Of a DNA stretch of 64,000 nt, positions 1 through 11,640 are shown in pieces. The translations under genes and the position numbers were made by a program. Under the pieces are notes generated by a model. The model had not been told where the DNA came from and searched no databases. It saw only the letters and a list, made by a program, of their open reading frames with translations. The stretch comes from Gnetum montanum. Taxonomy: Eukaryota; Streptophyta; Gnetopsida; Gnetales; Gnetaceae. The DNA is taken from the NCBI GenBank assembly GCA_015680685.1, contig MNCI01009417.1:618168-682167 (forward strand), written 5' to 3'. Numbering within the stretch: the stretch's first letter is position 1; each line of letters begins with the position of its first letter.

Positions 1-1941
1 GGGGCATTGGACACGATTCCTGTAGGGGAGGAGGCAACATCATAGGATGAATGGACTGTTTATACACTAGGATGTCCTTTGTGATAGGAATGGAGGTTAA
101 CATGCACACCAATGCTTCACGATGGGTAGAGGAAAGCATCATGAGGTAAAACAGGCTTAGATTTGTATTTTTCTATTTTAAATCCTATTTTATGCCAATA
201 TGTCAAGGAATTCCTTTTCGCTATCTACTACTTTGTTATTGCTAGCCTTCACCTCCCTCATGTGATCCAAGAGATAGATCTCTCATGGAGGGGATTTAGG
301 CTTAGTTTGCTTAGTTTGCTTTGGAGCCTCAATGCTTCATTATTGGTCACTTTGCTTTGGAGCCTTAGTGCTCCATGGTTGATTGCTCATTGTGGTGGCC
401 TCTTCAGTTGGTTGGGCCATTAGTATGGAAGACAAGGGGATAGGCCTAGGTGGGCATAGTGCCCTTTGCTCCTAGTATTGCCTAAGCATCCAATCAATGA
501 GGTGCTCATTAGGCCTCTCGGCTTGCCATCTTCTTTGTCCATTGGTATTGTTTATAGGATGAGGCCTTGGATGAGTAGGAGCCGATTCATTACCCATCAC
601 CAAACTCCCAACAGGTGGGGAATTTGCATGTTGCACTGCCCTTATGACACAAGGTGTTTGGGCTATTACAGCTGCAATGTGCTGCAAGGCCCTAACCATA
701 AAGGATGTTATGGACACCCAAGGTGGTGCTCTAATGATAAAAGAGGCCCTCAAACTAGTTGATGTTGAGGAGGCCCCAATGTTGCCAGCGGACACATGAG
801 CCACGAATGGCTCCCATGCCGGTTCTGCATTGTCATCAATGTTGATGGCATTGATGGCGTACCCTACACTACTTATGTTTAGAGAATCCTTGTAAACCCC
901 CATTGAATAGTTCTAGGGGGTGCATTGGGTTGGTAGTGTCAAGGACCAATTCATCTTTTTCAATCATACATTGGATGTCGTTTTGCAAAATCATGCAAAA
1001 GTTTGTGTCATGACCTTGCAATTGGTGATACTAGTAAAATCGGTCCAATTAGAAGTGCTTACAGATCAAAGGATTATTAGGCAGTGTGACTAAAGGATTT
1101 TTGACAAGCTCACAATATCGATCATACTACTTACAAGCATCCTTAGACATCTACTTGTACTAGATGCATCTAGCATTAAGTAGTTGGTCCAAGAGCTTCA
1201 ACTGCTTAATAAGAAATGGTGTATACTTCGAACAATCCTTATGCTCAAAGTTAGGCCTTGTGGCAGTTGGTGCGATGGTCATTGATGATGCAGGCTAGTT
1301 AGTTGTTGTAGTGCTAGTTAGCTACCTTATTGTTGGCTAGTGCCTTAGATGGCTTGGCTGTTGGTTTGGCATTGGCTGGCTTAGCCTCGTTGGCCAACAA
1401 TGTGATGGTTGTGGTTGCTTGTTTGTCTTTGTCCTTGTCTTTCTCTTTCTTTGCATGTAAATTCTTGTAGGCCATGTAGGTTGGATCCTTGCTAGCCTCT
1501 ACTGCATCCTAAATACTCTTAGTTTGAGCAAATGCTTGGCTCAAGGACTACGGGCTAGGTAATACAATTTTAACTTGATAAAGTCATTCACTATACCTTT
1601 GAAAATGGCTAGTAAGTGGATCTCTGCGATAGGCTTGCAGATATCGTTAAGGAAAGTGCTCCACTACTGAATGAATCTCTACATGGGCTCCAAATGGCCT
1701 TGCTTCACCTACATTAATTAGTCCAAGGTCACTTCAAGCTTCAAGTTATGCTTGAAGTGTGTAACGAATTAAGTGAGCAATTCCTCCAATGAAGAGATGG
1801 AGGCCCTAGGAAGTGCGCGGTACTAGTCCAGTGCTTTGCTAGTTAGGAACATGATAAAGATGTGGATGATGGAACTTGGCTAGGCCTACAGCAAGAGGCA
1901 CTCTGACCAAAAAGTAACCAAATGAGCATTGGGGTCTGTAC
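1..1941 (-). pseudogene. gag fragment of an older Ty3/gypsy element (element D)
   Basis: On the minus strand this stretch aligns piece by piece with the gag genes of elements B and C. From 1941 downward it holds the Retrotrans_gag core, a decayed histidine/cysteine knuckle near 1000-1030, and the linker beginning MGVYKDSLN (903 down to 472), which matches MGVYKDPLN of element C. The 1-130 end corresponds to the region just before the protease. It is riddled with stops and frameshifts and is the most degraded gag here. The match stops abruptly at 1941, where the LTR of element A begins, so A was inserted into this gag. The N-terminal part of D's gag is not found on the far side of A. Confidence 0.75.
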
Positions 1942-2540
1942 TATTCGAAATCGTCGGCGTGAGGCTAGAATGAAATGGACACCAAGAGATGTACAGAAGA
2001 CACAGTAAGACCCCACCTTTGCATGAGGGTAAGCTAGAAATAAACGAAGGCAGAGTGCCTTGAATGGTCTATGTGCAAATCAAACAAGGACTTCCCCTAG
2101 CGTATGTTGTTGCGATGCGCTGGGTTATACATAAACGGATGTGAATTTTAAACATAAACAAACATACGAGATGTAAAACAAAAACAAAACATGAACAAAG
2201 GTAACGAAAATTATAAAAAATGTAAACGGTGTAAATAGAGAACAATGGATGAAAAAATTGTAATGTATTGATTGATGATTACAAATAAAAGTGCATTGGT
2301 CAAAACGCAGTTGCCGTTTGATTGTAAGGCGAACATTTAGCCCCTATGTGAAGGGTGTACAGATGCTAGGAGATTGCAAGTTTCTGGTTGCAGGTGTGTA
2401 GCGTGACCAAGATTGCCCCGTAGTGCCTGATGTGACTAGGTATGGGTTCAGGGTTGCTAGTTTTCCTGCTCCAAAATTGCCAACCTTCTAGGTCTTGATG
2501 CCCCCAAAATTGCCAACCTTAATTAAACGGAAAAATGAGG

Positions 2541-2548
2541 TATTTATA
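2541..2548 (-). promoter_or_regulatory. TATA box of element A 3' LTR
   Basis: The plus strand reads TATTTATA, which is TATAAATA on the element strand. The same octamer is at the equivalent place in the other A LTR (55530-55537), and related LTR promoters occur in B. It is probably the start region for element A genomic RNA. Confidence 0.65.
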
Positions 2549-2924
2549 GGATTTTCGGGTGTGGAACCTAGATCTGGAGGAAGATCTATGGCTGTGGGGT
2601 GAGGGAAATGCGGATTGGATGACAAGTATCTATGTTTTGACCAGATGCATAGAATTTTACAATGTACAAGATGCAGCATGATCAAGGTCTCTTACACTGG
2701 CATGTGTAATCCAGTGCGTAAGAGCTTGATACATTAAAAAATGTAAGATGTACAAATAATGTTAAAGTACAAGAGTGGATCTGGATGTCTGGCCTCCGAA
2801 TCAGCAGACCTATGCTATTTTTGCTTCACCAAGGCCTCCAACGTGCATGGATCTAGCTCTGGCATGTCTGCAGTGTGTCTTGGCATCACCGTCCTAGCAT
2901 CCTAGTGTTTATGCTGTGCATACG

Positions 2925-4250
2925 CTAGTGTCAGTGTGCCAGCGTGACCATCAGTGTGTCCAATGTTTATGATGCATTTTGAGCCCATTTTTGACCTGTG
3001 AGACCCATTTTTCGAGTGGATCTGCATGGCTGAGGTTTAGAGGGTTCTACACATCTATTTTAAGCTGATTTGGAGGCTATTTTGGCATACTTTTGGTTGT
3101 TCATGCTGGCCAGCGTGACCTCAGTGTGACCAAGTATTTATGCCCTATTTTGAGCTAATTTTTGGATGCTGATGACTGTTTATTAATGCTCAATTGCTGC
3201 ATGCTCTCTAGGGTGGCCTGGATGCTATGTTTGACTCCATTGTGTTGTTGTTTTGGGCCAGTTTGGTTTGGTCATGCTATGGTCACACTGGCTAGCATGA
3301 CATCAGCATCACCAACTAAAAATGCCACGTTTGAGGCCCAAATTGTGAGTTTTTGAAGCCTGTGAACATGTACAAGTGTTGCTTGGCTCTCGGGAGTTAA
3401 ATTCATGTCGAAATTTTGCCTGGAGGTCCCTGAATTGAGCTGTTCTTTTTTGGTCACACTGTGGTCATGCTGTGCAGCGTGACCTCAGCATGACCAAGTT
3501 AAAATGATACATCTAAAGCTTGAATCTTGATTTTTTGAAGCCTGAGAGTTAGTACAGTTGTTTCCTAGCTTCCAGGAGTCAAATTCATGTCGAAATTCTG
3601 CCTGGAGGTGCATGAATTGAGCTATTCTTGTTTGGTCACGCTGTGGTCACACTGTACAGCATGACCTCAACATGACCAAGTTAAAATGACACATTTGAAG
3701 CTCGAATCTTGATTTTTTGAAGCCTGAGAGTTAGTACAATTGTTTCCTAGCTCTTAGGAGTCGAATTCATGTCAAAATTCTACCTGGAGGTGCCTGAATT
3801 GAGCTATTCTTGTTTGTTCACATTGTGGTCATGCTGCACAGCGTGACCTCAGCCTGACTAATTGGAAGTGGCTTAATACATATGATTTTGAGCTCAAATT
3901 TCAAGGTTTCGAAGGTTGTGAGTTGTAGGGGGCATCGGTGAAGCTCATAGGGGATCCATGTACTTGAATCTGGGCTATTTGGACTTGGTTTTGGGGCTCC
4001 AAAAGTTGGTCACGTTGTACACACACTAGGCTTACACTCGGCAGCGTGACCATGGCATGAACAAAGTGTATATAGCAAAAACCATGCATTTTGAGCCTAA
4101 AACCCTAGATTTTAGATGTCAGGAGTTGGAGCAATCACTTGTGGACCCTGGGGGGACTTTGCTGTTCAATCATGTGTCGTTTCATGCTATTTTGGAGGCT
4201 CTCAAGTTTGGTCACGCTGTACTCAGGTTGGGCAGCAGCATGAATTAGCT
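2925..4250. repeat. ~180-bp tandem repeat array inside element A LTR
   Basis: Units begin with a motif like GGTCACGCTGTGGTCA followed by CAGCGTGACCTCAGCATGACC. Starts are near 2925, 3094, 3273, 3452, 3634, 3816, 4007 and 4211, so spacing is about 180 bp, with exactly 182 bp between 3452, 3634 and 3816. The other A LTR has the same units at 56457, 56639 and 56821, also 182 bp apart. The GCGTGACC and GCATGACC words inside each unit form a dispersed motif array in the LTR. Confidence 0.85.
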
Positions 4251-4283
4251 TGAATTCTATCTAAAAGTGTTAGGCCAAATTTT

Positions 4284-4365
4284 GTGGTGTTTTCATTGGT
4301 CCCTCTTTGTTGATGCCTGGAGGAATCCACCCGAGAGGCATCGACAAAGAAGTGCAAAACACCAC
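4284..4365. other. Stem-loop spanning the polypurine tract and LTR start of element A
   Basis: Outer arms GTGGTGTTTT (4284-4293) and AAAACACCAC (4356-4365) enclose inner arms 4304-4318 and 4336-4350, which pair with one G-U. The polypurine tract (element strand AACAAAGAGGGACCAA) lies between the LTR end and the inner arm. The same arrangement occurs at the equivalent sites of B and C. Confidence 0.75.
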
Positions 4366-5354
4366 GAGCAACTTGGTATCAAGCATTGTTCGTCAGGCAC
4401 TTGGTCGGATGTCATCGCACCATGTTCAAAAGTACATTGGATTTGGGAATGAAGTTTTGAGATGCTCGGGAAGTAGGTTGTAACTGTGGGATTGGGGATT
4501 GATCAAGGGATTTTTTTTGTTTAACTGTGGAAGAGGAATGCTCTTGTGAACAAGTCATGTTGGTCCTTGTCAACAGCCAGTATCTAGCAGACTTGGGACC
4601 AAGGCATGGGAGGTGCAGCCTTTGGAGGAATGAGACTCTTGCATCATGTTCAAGAGAACCCGTTGTCAATAGCCAAAGCCACACGATGAGGTGGTGCATC
4701 ATGGTTGTTTGAGACACAAGTGGTTTCTTTCGAGACAACTTCCTTCCTGCTTGGGGCTTGTATGGGAAGAGCCAATGGCCTTATGATGTATTTTGCTCTT
4801 TGATTTCTTTTTGTTTTTTTTGGAAAGAGCATTTTTTTCAGTGTTGTACTCATGCTCATGTGCTTGTAGTTGTATCATGTGCTATGTTGTTTTGTGGGTT
4901 GCAACCGCTTGCAGAGTCACGGTATGTAACAATGTGGTTCAAGTTTTGTGATGAATGAGATGTATCAGGGAGGTGTAACTGAGTAGGACTGGGAGAACAT
5001 GTTGGGGAATAAGGGATGCATCGGGAACTAGGGTATGTACTAATGAGCAGATTTTTTAACCTGGTTGCATGCGATAGGAACAATGTGGTACTTAGTCACC
5101 GTGATGAAGTGCATCCATGTACTCACACCTTAGAGTGTCATCCTACAAACACAATTTCAAGAAGACAAGAAAAACCACAAGTAAATGAGTTAGCCAACAC
5201 TTTAAACTTGAATGTGGTCGATGGGATGGAGCCACCGTATGAAACTTTAGGCAAACCAAACGAGCAGCATCAATGTCATCAAAGTCCATGTGGTGAATCA
5301 TGTAGCAGGTTTTAGATGAAGACAAGTCATTGATTACAGCAACAAATCAATGGG
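4366..5354 (-). other. 3' non-coding region of element A
   Basis: No conserved coding domain is visible. Minus-strand 4560-4710 resembles the 3' region of element C (about 53170-53270): both contain GTGGCTTTGGC, an ATTGACAAC-like word and TCTCTTGAACA in the same order. The block could be an RNA signal or a remnant of a short frame. The open frames here look incidental. Confidence 0.5.
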
Positions 5355-5720
5355 CTAGTGATGATGTTGCCAGTTTATAGTCTTAGCGGACTGTCATAGA
5401 TTAGTTTTACGTCCTAACCTTTTGGACATTGCTAGTTTAGCATCGTAGCGAACGGTGCAGTGCTAGTTTATAGTCATGGCAGACTATGAAGAGGCAAGCT
5501 AGTTTATAGTCTTAGTGGACTCTGGCAGATAAAAATGTGGCAATTTAATATCATGTCAGATGGAGCTCTATGGTGTTAGTTTACCATCATGATGCCAGGA
5601 CGAATCTGTGGTATCAGTTTACCGTCATGATGCCAAGACAAATTTGTGGTATTAATTTACCGTCATGATGCCAGGATGAATCTGTGGTATCAGTTTACCA
5701 TCATGATGCTAAGACGAATG
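5355..5720. repeat. AGTTTA minisatellite, 3' UTR copy, element A
   Basis: Degenerate units of about 40 bp carry the core AGTTTAnnGTCnTnnCGGAC on the plus strand, for example CAGTTTACCGTCATGATGCC, with clear copies at 5588-5720. The array begins immediately after the integrase stop, as it does in B (21660-22135) and C (52190-52570). It always lies in the same orientation relative to its element. Confidence 0.85.
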
Positions 5721-6095
5721 CATACCTTAAGTTTTTTAGGTGTAATACGGTTTGAGGTACATGTGATTTTTTGGATTAGCAAACTCATTTCCATTCATAT
5801 CAACCAGTTTGAACACCCCATTGTCGTATGCCTTAGTGACCAAGTAAGGCCCTTCTCAGTTGGCTGAGAATTTGTCCGAGTGGTCATGGACCGCCTTGAG
5901 GACTAAGTCACCTTCCTTGATCAGTCGCTTATGTGGATTGTGTTGATGATGTTGCCATTGTTTCCCTTGGTACCGCTTGATTTGATCTAGCGTGCATGTA
6001 CATTTCTCCTCCACCGAGTCAAGGTCAACAATGCATAATTCATCATTTTGGCTTTCCTAGAGAAGTCCAGAGAGAGTGATCTGCAACAAGGGTAC

Positions 6096-6902
6096 CTACA
6101 ACTCTAAAGGCAAAATAGCTTCTGATCCATAAACAAGACTATAGGGTGTTTTACCTGTGGACGTTCGATGCATCGTTCGATATGCCCATAGCGCGTAAAC
6201 TAGTTGTTCATGCCATCTTATTTTGCTCTGATGAAGCATTTTCTTGAGCACCATGATGATAGTTTTATTCATGGACTCTTCTTGACCATTGCTTTGTGGG
6301 TAGTACGGTGATGAGAACGAGTGTTTGATTCCTAGGCTTTTACAAAATTCTTCGGTTTCAGCACTACTGAACTGTGGCTCGTTATCGATGATTATGATCA
6401 TTGGGATGCCAAAACAGGTTACAATGTTCTCGAGTATGAAATTGCACACTTTCTTGGATGTGGTCTTCCTAAGGGGAATAGCTTCTACCCATTTTGTGAA
6501 GTATTCATTCACAGTGATGATGAAGCTATGTCCTGCTGAAGATGGGGGAGTTATTGGTTCAATGATGTCTAACCCCCATTTCTGGAAAGGCCATGTGATT
6601 TTTGATGTATAAAACTCATTAGGTGGCACATGTATTAAATTACCATGCTTCTAATAGATGTTGCACATTTTTACCTTGGAGAAATAATCATACTCCATGT
6701 GTGGTCAATAATAATCTAAACGTCTGATTTTTGTTGCCATTGCCTTGGGTGCTATATGTCCTCCACAAATTCCTTCATGAACTTGCTCCACAATCATGTA
6801 ACCATCGATGTTACTAATGCACACTAACAAAATGCCTTCATAGGATCTATGACATAACGTGTCTCCTATTAATGCATACTGTCGAGAATGTTTTCGCACC
6901 AT
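6096..6902 (-). pseudogene. Element A integrase (zinc finger and DDE core)
   Basis: The His/Cys finger shows VHEGICGGH, but its second half is damaged: a stop follows and the CxxC side reads MCNIY. The core has WGLDII (first Asp), IIIDNEPQF (second Asp, with the usual Gly replaced by Glu) and NGQEES (catalytic Glu kept). A stop at about 6096 precedes the C-terminal region. The copy cannot make a full integrase. Confidence 0.8.
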
Positions 6903-7089
6903 GTCCTTTTAAGCATTCATTAGATGTTGTGGTGGTTCACCATGTAGAAGGTACTCTTTTATGTCATCGTACCATTCCACTGCATGTGTGGTACTAATAG
7001 ATGCTATAGGTATTTCATCAGGAGTGTCAGTTATGGGTTTGGCACAGTTCGTTATGGAACTAGGCAACGCGTGAAACATGTCAGGTGTC

Positions 7090-7694
7090 ACGTTTAAGGC
7101 TAGTGTTGCGAGTGCATCTACGATGGTATTTTCGTTTCTGGGAACATGTTGCATGTCTATTTTTGTTAACTATTTCATCAAGTTCTTAGTTAAGTCACAG
7201 TACAGTTGTAAATGTGAAGCTTTGCATGCGAAAACATCCATGACCTGATTGATTACCAACTGTGAGTCACCTCAAACTACGAGCCATGTGATTCCTGAAG
7301 CTAGTGCTACCATAAGACCTCTAAGAAGACCTTCGTACTCTGCCACGTTGTTGGTACAAGGGAAGCTTAATTGATAGGTAGAGGATCGAATTTTTTCAGA
7401 GGGATAAGTTATGATGGCTGCAACACTTCCTCCTCGGGAGGTTGATGCTCCATCAAAGTATAAGATTGCATCATAGTTGTCGTGTATGGTGTCTGTGGTG
7501 TTCACGTCCTCATCAAGGAACTCAGGGTTGATCGTTGCTTGGTCTTGCGTCGGTGAGATGGTCATTTGATTGACTATTGCTTGACCCTTGGTGGAATATT
7601 GAGCTATGTAGCATAGGTTAAACTCAGCAATCATCACCTTCCATCTAGCTATCCTGCTTGATTCATAGATGTTGTTGGTGATAGCTCTGAGCAC
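7090..7694 (-). pseudogene. Element A RNase H tail and second (aRNH) RNase H domain
   Basis: The C-terminal part of the original RNase H (ICKDNVLRAITNNIYESS...) is followed by a second RNase H beginning YFDGASTSRGG, with NNVAEYEGLLRGL and, after a stop, GDSQLVINQV. These are the Asp and Glu positions expected for an RNase H fold. The domain order is as in Tat/Ogre elements. Confidence 0.75.
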
Positions 7695-8090
7695 ATTGTC
7701 TTTACAAATAATGTTGACTTGGTTACGAAAGAGATAATGTCGTCAGTTCTTCAAGGAAAAGATAAGGGCTAGACATGACCTCTCCATGTCGTTGTATCGT
7801 TATTCGTGGGCCACTAAGGCATGGCTTAAGTAATAGATAGGGATTTCGGTTCCATCTTCTCATTTTTGACAAAGCATAGATGCGATAGATGAATCCAATG
7901 TTGCAAGGTAGATGTAGAAGGATTTTTTGTTCTGTAAGGGATAGACTGTCAGTAGTTGAGCTAGTACCGTTTTGATGTTCTCAAAGGCTTCCTGGCACTG
8001 TTGAGTCCATTGAAAATGGACATTTTTGCATAATAAATGTTGCATGGGTTTCAACTTGTCTGTTAGTTTTTCAATGAAGCACCTAATAAA

Positions 8091-8696
8091 CTATAATCTA
8101 CCTTGTAGGCCACGTAGTTTGGTAAGGTTGCTAGGTGGTTTCAAATTTGTTATTTCCTTAACCTTATCGAGATCTACTCGTATCCCTATTTCAGACACTA
8201 TGAATCCCAGCATTTTTCCTGTTTTGACTCTAAAGACACATTTCTTTGGGTTAAGTCTAAGCTCATACTTGAGACAACGTTTAAGTACCAAGTCTAGATC
8301 ATTGATGTGTTGCTCAGTTATTTTTGACTTGATCGTGATGTCATCTACATAATCATTAAGCAAATTAAGCATATAATCACTAAAGATGTATGTCATCGCT
8401 CGCTGATATGTAGCACCGGCATTTTTTAGATCGAATGGCATCATTGTATAACAGAATGTACCCCATGGTGTCATGAAGGTTGTCCTGAATTGATGTTCTG
8501 GGTTGATCCTAATCTGGTTGTATCCCAAGAATCCATCCATAAAGGACAACAATGCATGCCCGGTAGTTGAATCAATAAGTTGATCGATACTGGGTAGCGA
8601 GAAGTCATCTTTTATGGTTGTTATGTTGAGATTGTGGAAGTTAATGCATAGGCGAATGCTCCTGTTCTTCTTTAGGACTACAACCATGTTGGACAC
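8091..8696 (-). pseudogene. Element A reverse transcriptase core
   Basis: A Ty3/gypsy RT with SNMVVVLKKN, FMDGFLGYNQIRI, TPWGTFCYTMMPF and NDYVDDITIKSK. The YVDD box is intact. A stop upstream (ASFI-stop-AIDYA) and others downstream break the polyprotein. It is 60-80% similar by eye to the RTs of B and C. Confidence 0.85.
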
Positions 8697-9163
8697 CCAA
8701 TCGGCGTAGTCAATAGCTCAGATGAAACTGGCTTAGTAAAGCTTCGTGATTTCATTATAAACTGCCAACACTACCTCAGGCTTAACCTTTCATGCCTTTT
8801 GTTTCATTATTCTGAGTTTTGGATCAAGGATGATGTTATGTTGGACTATTCGAGGGTCTAGTCCTGGCATATCAGTATAGGACCAAACGAATACTTTCAT
8901 GTTATCTTTTAGCATTTGAGCTATGCCACTAGCCAGTTGTGGATTTAATAGAGTACTCAGTTTTAATATTTTAACTTCTCCATCAGACATAGTGATGGGG
9001 ATTTCGACGAGGGGATGTTTGGTGATGTTATCGGCCTCTAAGTTCAAAGTTTTCGTCATTCCCCTAAAGCAATCAAGTGTCTCTTGTGTTGATTCCATGA
9101 AATTGTCATGAGTTGATGAGTCTAGATCAATGGACTCTAGATTAATCTCTCTTTTAACGGCTC

Positions 9164-9258
9164 CATGTGGTCCATTGATAGATAGTGTTGTCAGGAGGTT
9201 CTTGTTATCCATGTGGTCCATTGATAGATAGTGTTGTTAGGAGGTTCTTGTTATCCAT
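9164..9258. repeat. 46-bp tandem duplication at the 5' edge of element A pol
   Basis: CATGTGGTCCATTGATAG recurs at 9164 and 9210, with a third partial start at 9256. The unit length of 46 is not a multiple of three, so it shifts the reading frame just inside the predicted pol exon. Confidence 0.8.
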
Positions 9259-9261
9259 GTG

Positions 9262-9290
9262 GTTGCTCCTGCCAATTTGAATGGGGAGCA
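9262..9290 (-). promoter_or_regulatory. Predicted sense-strand splice acceptor before element A RT
   Basis: The minus strand reads CAAATTGGCAG then GAGCAACCACATGGAT, with AG at 9270-9269. Elements B and C have a matching site (GACAG) at exactly the same protein position, just before M-D-x-K/C. It would end a long sense intron that removes the antisense gene. Confidence 0.55.
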
Positions 9291-9384
9291 ATGTGAGTGA
9301 AGGTTTAGTTGCTATTTGTATGTAATTAATTTTACATCTGAATGTAACTAAGGCATGCAATGAGTAGTTTATTGTCGTACACGG

Positions 9385-9460
9385 ATGCATGGAAGTTTTA
9401 GGCCTTATCAGGGCATGTGTGGCAGTTTAAAGCCATATCAGGCCATCTGCCAGTCATGTT
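9385..9460. repeat. AGTTTA minisatellite, upstream copy, element A
   Basis: Two degenerate units (GAAGTTTTAGGCCTTATCAG and GCAGTTTAAAGCCATATCAG) lie between the antisense promoter and the RT acceptor. The longer array at the same site in C is 48150-48360. Confidence 0.65.
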
Positions 9461-9664
9461 CCAAGTATATTCAAGTATTATGATTTTTTTTTGTGATTGT
9501 TGTATTTTTTGTGGATTTTTTTTTTCCAAATGCATGGGTTACTTTGAAAAACTTAATAAATATGCACGAGAGGAATGAAAAGAAGTAGCTACTTTGGGAG
9601 CACAACAATAAAGTAAAAATAAATAAGAGGAGTGAGGAAAGGGTGCCACGTAATTGTGAAATGG

Positions 9665-9672
9665 GATAAAAT
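9665..9672 (+). promoter_or_regulatory. Weak TATA-like box of the antisense gene, element A
   Basis: GATAAAAT lies 140 bp upstream of the predicted ATG (9805). Clear TATA boxes sit at almost the same distance in B (25961) and C (47987). GCGTGAG motifs follow at 9713-9770. Confidence 0.4.
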
Positions 9673-9947
9673 GGCCCCCAAATGTAGCGTAAGCGTAAGT
9701 GAATGGACATAGCGTGAGTTTAGAGGACCAGTGCATAGCGTGAGCAACCAGAAACCCAACATAGCGTGAGTAACTAGAAACATGAACGACTAGGAAGACA
9801 CAACATGAGTAGGATGAAGGGCAAGGGAAAGCAGGAATAGGGAAAGGGGAAGAAGGAAGCAAGATTGGCATTTGTGAAGGAGAGTGAGGAACTACTCCAA
9901 CACCTTCCACAACCTAAGGTTTCTTCGTGGGTTGGAACCCTACACAG

Positions 9948-11640
9948 GTTTATTCCTTCCCTCCTTTTTTGTTTTTTTTTTGTGTGTAGCGTAACGTCAA
10001 CGAGTGGCAGCGTGAGTTATGAGACCCGCAAATTTTTGGTGTTTTTGGGTGATTCTAGTTGTGTTGAGAGTGATTGCGTTTCCTCCCTGCGTTTTAGGGT
10101 GTTTTTTCTCTATTTTAATTCATAATTGTAGTGTGATTTCCTCTAAGATTGTAGTGTGAGTGGCCCTAAAACAATCACGTTTTAGCACATTTTTGTTGCG
10201 GTTATGTTTCGAGGGTCTATTGCTTCAATTCTGAATTTGGGGCTACTATTTTTATTCCTATTGCTAGTTTTGAGCTAGCATGACCAACATAGGGCATGCC
10301 CACAAGCAGCATGAGTTGCAAGGGTTGCCATGCTTTGGGTATTTTTGGTTGCATTTTCATTAGGAGAACGAGGGTTTTTAATTACTGTTCATTGTGGCAT
10401 AAATTGCAGGGCTGCGTCTCTAGTGTTAGTTGTAGGGCTGCGTCGCATTAGTTGCAGGGCTATGTCTTTAGCTTTAATTGTAGGGCTACGTCTCTAGCGT
10501 TAGTTGCAGGGCCATGTAGTGTTAGTTGCAGGGCCATTTGCAATATAGCTTGTTCCAGGGCCTTTTAGACCACGGTGTGATTTACTGGCCTCCAAACTAG
10601 GACGTGGGTGATTGATTCCTACTGCAGTGTGAGCTCATGTATTACTAATTTGCAGTGCGATTATTCCTTAATCTTTCCCCTCTTTGTCATCGCGAGTTAT
10701 TGTATTTAATTGTTAGTGTAACTGAATCGATTGTGGTGTAGGGCATTGGACAAGGGCAGTGTGAGTAACTATCCTTGTAACAGCGCGAATACCTATGAGC
10801 CTTACTTAGCGTGAGTAATGCTTTTTGCTTAGCAGCATGAGGGTTTGCTTTGGCACGGTGAATTTCTGTTGGTAGCCTAAGTGACTGCCTTGCAGCGTAA
10901 ATTGTTGTCTTCAATTGCAGTTACAACGTTATCAGTTTCTACTGCAGCGTGAATAACTGCCAAGTACAACATAAATAGTTGTTTTCATTTGTAGTTGCAG
11001 CGTTATCAGTTTCTTTTGCAACGTGAGTAACTGCCAAGTGTAGCGTAAATTATTATTTTCAGTTGCAGTTATAGCGTTACCAGTTTCTTCTGCAACATGA
11101 GTAACTGCCAAGTGCAGCGTAAATTATTGTTTTCAGTTGCAGTTGTAGCATTACCATTTTCTTTTGCAACGTGAGTAACCCTCTGCCGCATGAGTAACCC
11201 TCATTGTTGCATGAGTTGGCTATCCTAGCAACGTGAGTTACCTTTATCGTGAGCTACTGCCATCTCTAGTTGTAACAAAATCAATTTACCATGCGTAGTG
11301 TGAGTTGCTTTTATGTGCGACGTGAGCTGCAAGATTTAAAATAGCATAAACTATGTGATACTTTCCACTTGCGGATGTGATGATTTTTGGTAACTTAAAC
11401 CATTATTGGGATTTTTAGTAAACGTTGTCCTTTTAAGATTGACATTACCTAATGGATTACAATGTTCCCCATTGAGCGTTAGATGCATCAAAAAATACTA
11501 GAGTTCTTGTCCCAAGGGGTAAGCTTGGGTGTGCGTTGAATGTTATTTACTTGTTATGTTTATTTACTTATTTGTTTATTTTTTTTGTTTAGTTTATATG
11601 TTTTGCATTTTAAGTTACTTAAGGTTTTGGCTCTGTGCAG
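9948..11640 (+). other. Intron 1 of element A antisense gene, rich in GCGTGAGT motifs
   Basis: The donor follows CTACACAG (GT at 9948) and the acceptor is CTCTGTGCAG ending at 11640. The 1.7-kb intron contains many copies of GCAGCGTGAGTAACTGCC-like units, especially 10740-11340, and a block of TTGCAGGGCTGCGTC units at 10390-10560. No conserved protein is visible. The same word family (GCGTGA) dominates A's LTR. Confidence 0.7.

Larger units (their letters stand above)
1942..4295 (-). repeat. Element A 3' LTR
   Basis: This 2.35-kb LTR aligns with 54932-57090 over its first 2.15 kb. Its plus-strand right end is ...GGTGTTTTCA (4295), the complement of a TG start on the element strand, next to a polypurine tract. 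Its left end reads TATTCG where the other copy reads TGTCTG, a TG-to-TA change. It contains a TATA box and about eight copies of a roughly 180-bp internal repeat. Confidence 0.9.
5736..9268 (-). pseudogene. Element A pol: RT - RNase H - second RNase H - integrase
   Basis: Domains in order on the minus strand are a pre-RT linker (9268-8790, containing WSYTDMPGLDPR), RT (8696-8091 with active-site YVDD), the original RNase H (about 8050-7540), a second plant/archaeal-type RNase H (about 7490-7090, YFDGAST and NNVAEYEGL), an integrase zinc finger (about 6902-6650), the DDE core (6629-6050) and the C-terminal tail to the stop at 5736. Two RNase H domains mark the Tat lineage. The frame is broken by many stops, for example before KVKPE and inside RNase H. 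The likely 5' boundary is a splice acceptor at 9270/9269, not an ATG. Confidence 0.85.

Noticed and set aside
472-903. 143-codon minus-strand open frame as an independent gene
   Set aside because: Its start (MGVYKDSLN) matches the gag linker of element C, so it is a fragment of element D gag.
4412-4738. 108-codon minus-strand frame in A's 3' region as a gene
   Set aside because: Only a short block is shared with C and there the frame is broken; evidence for coding is weak.
11540-11640. Upstream start of the exon 2 frame in A at 11540
   Set aside because: The sequence before 11641 is a T-rich intron ending in CTCTGTGCAG; homology with C begins exactly after this AG.
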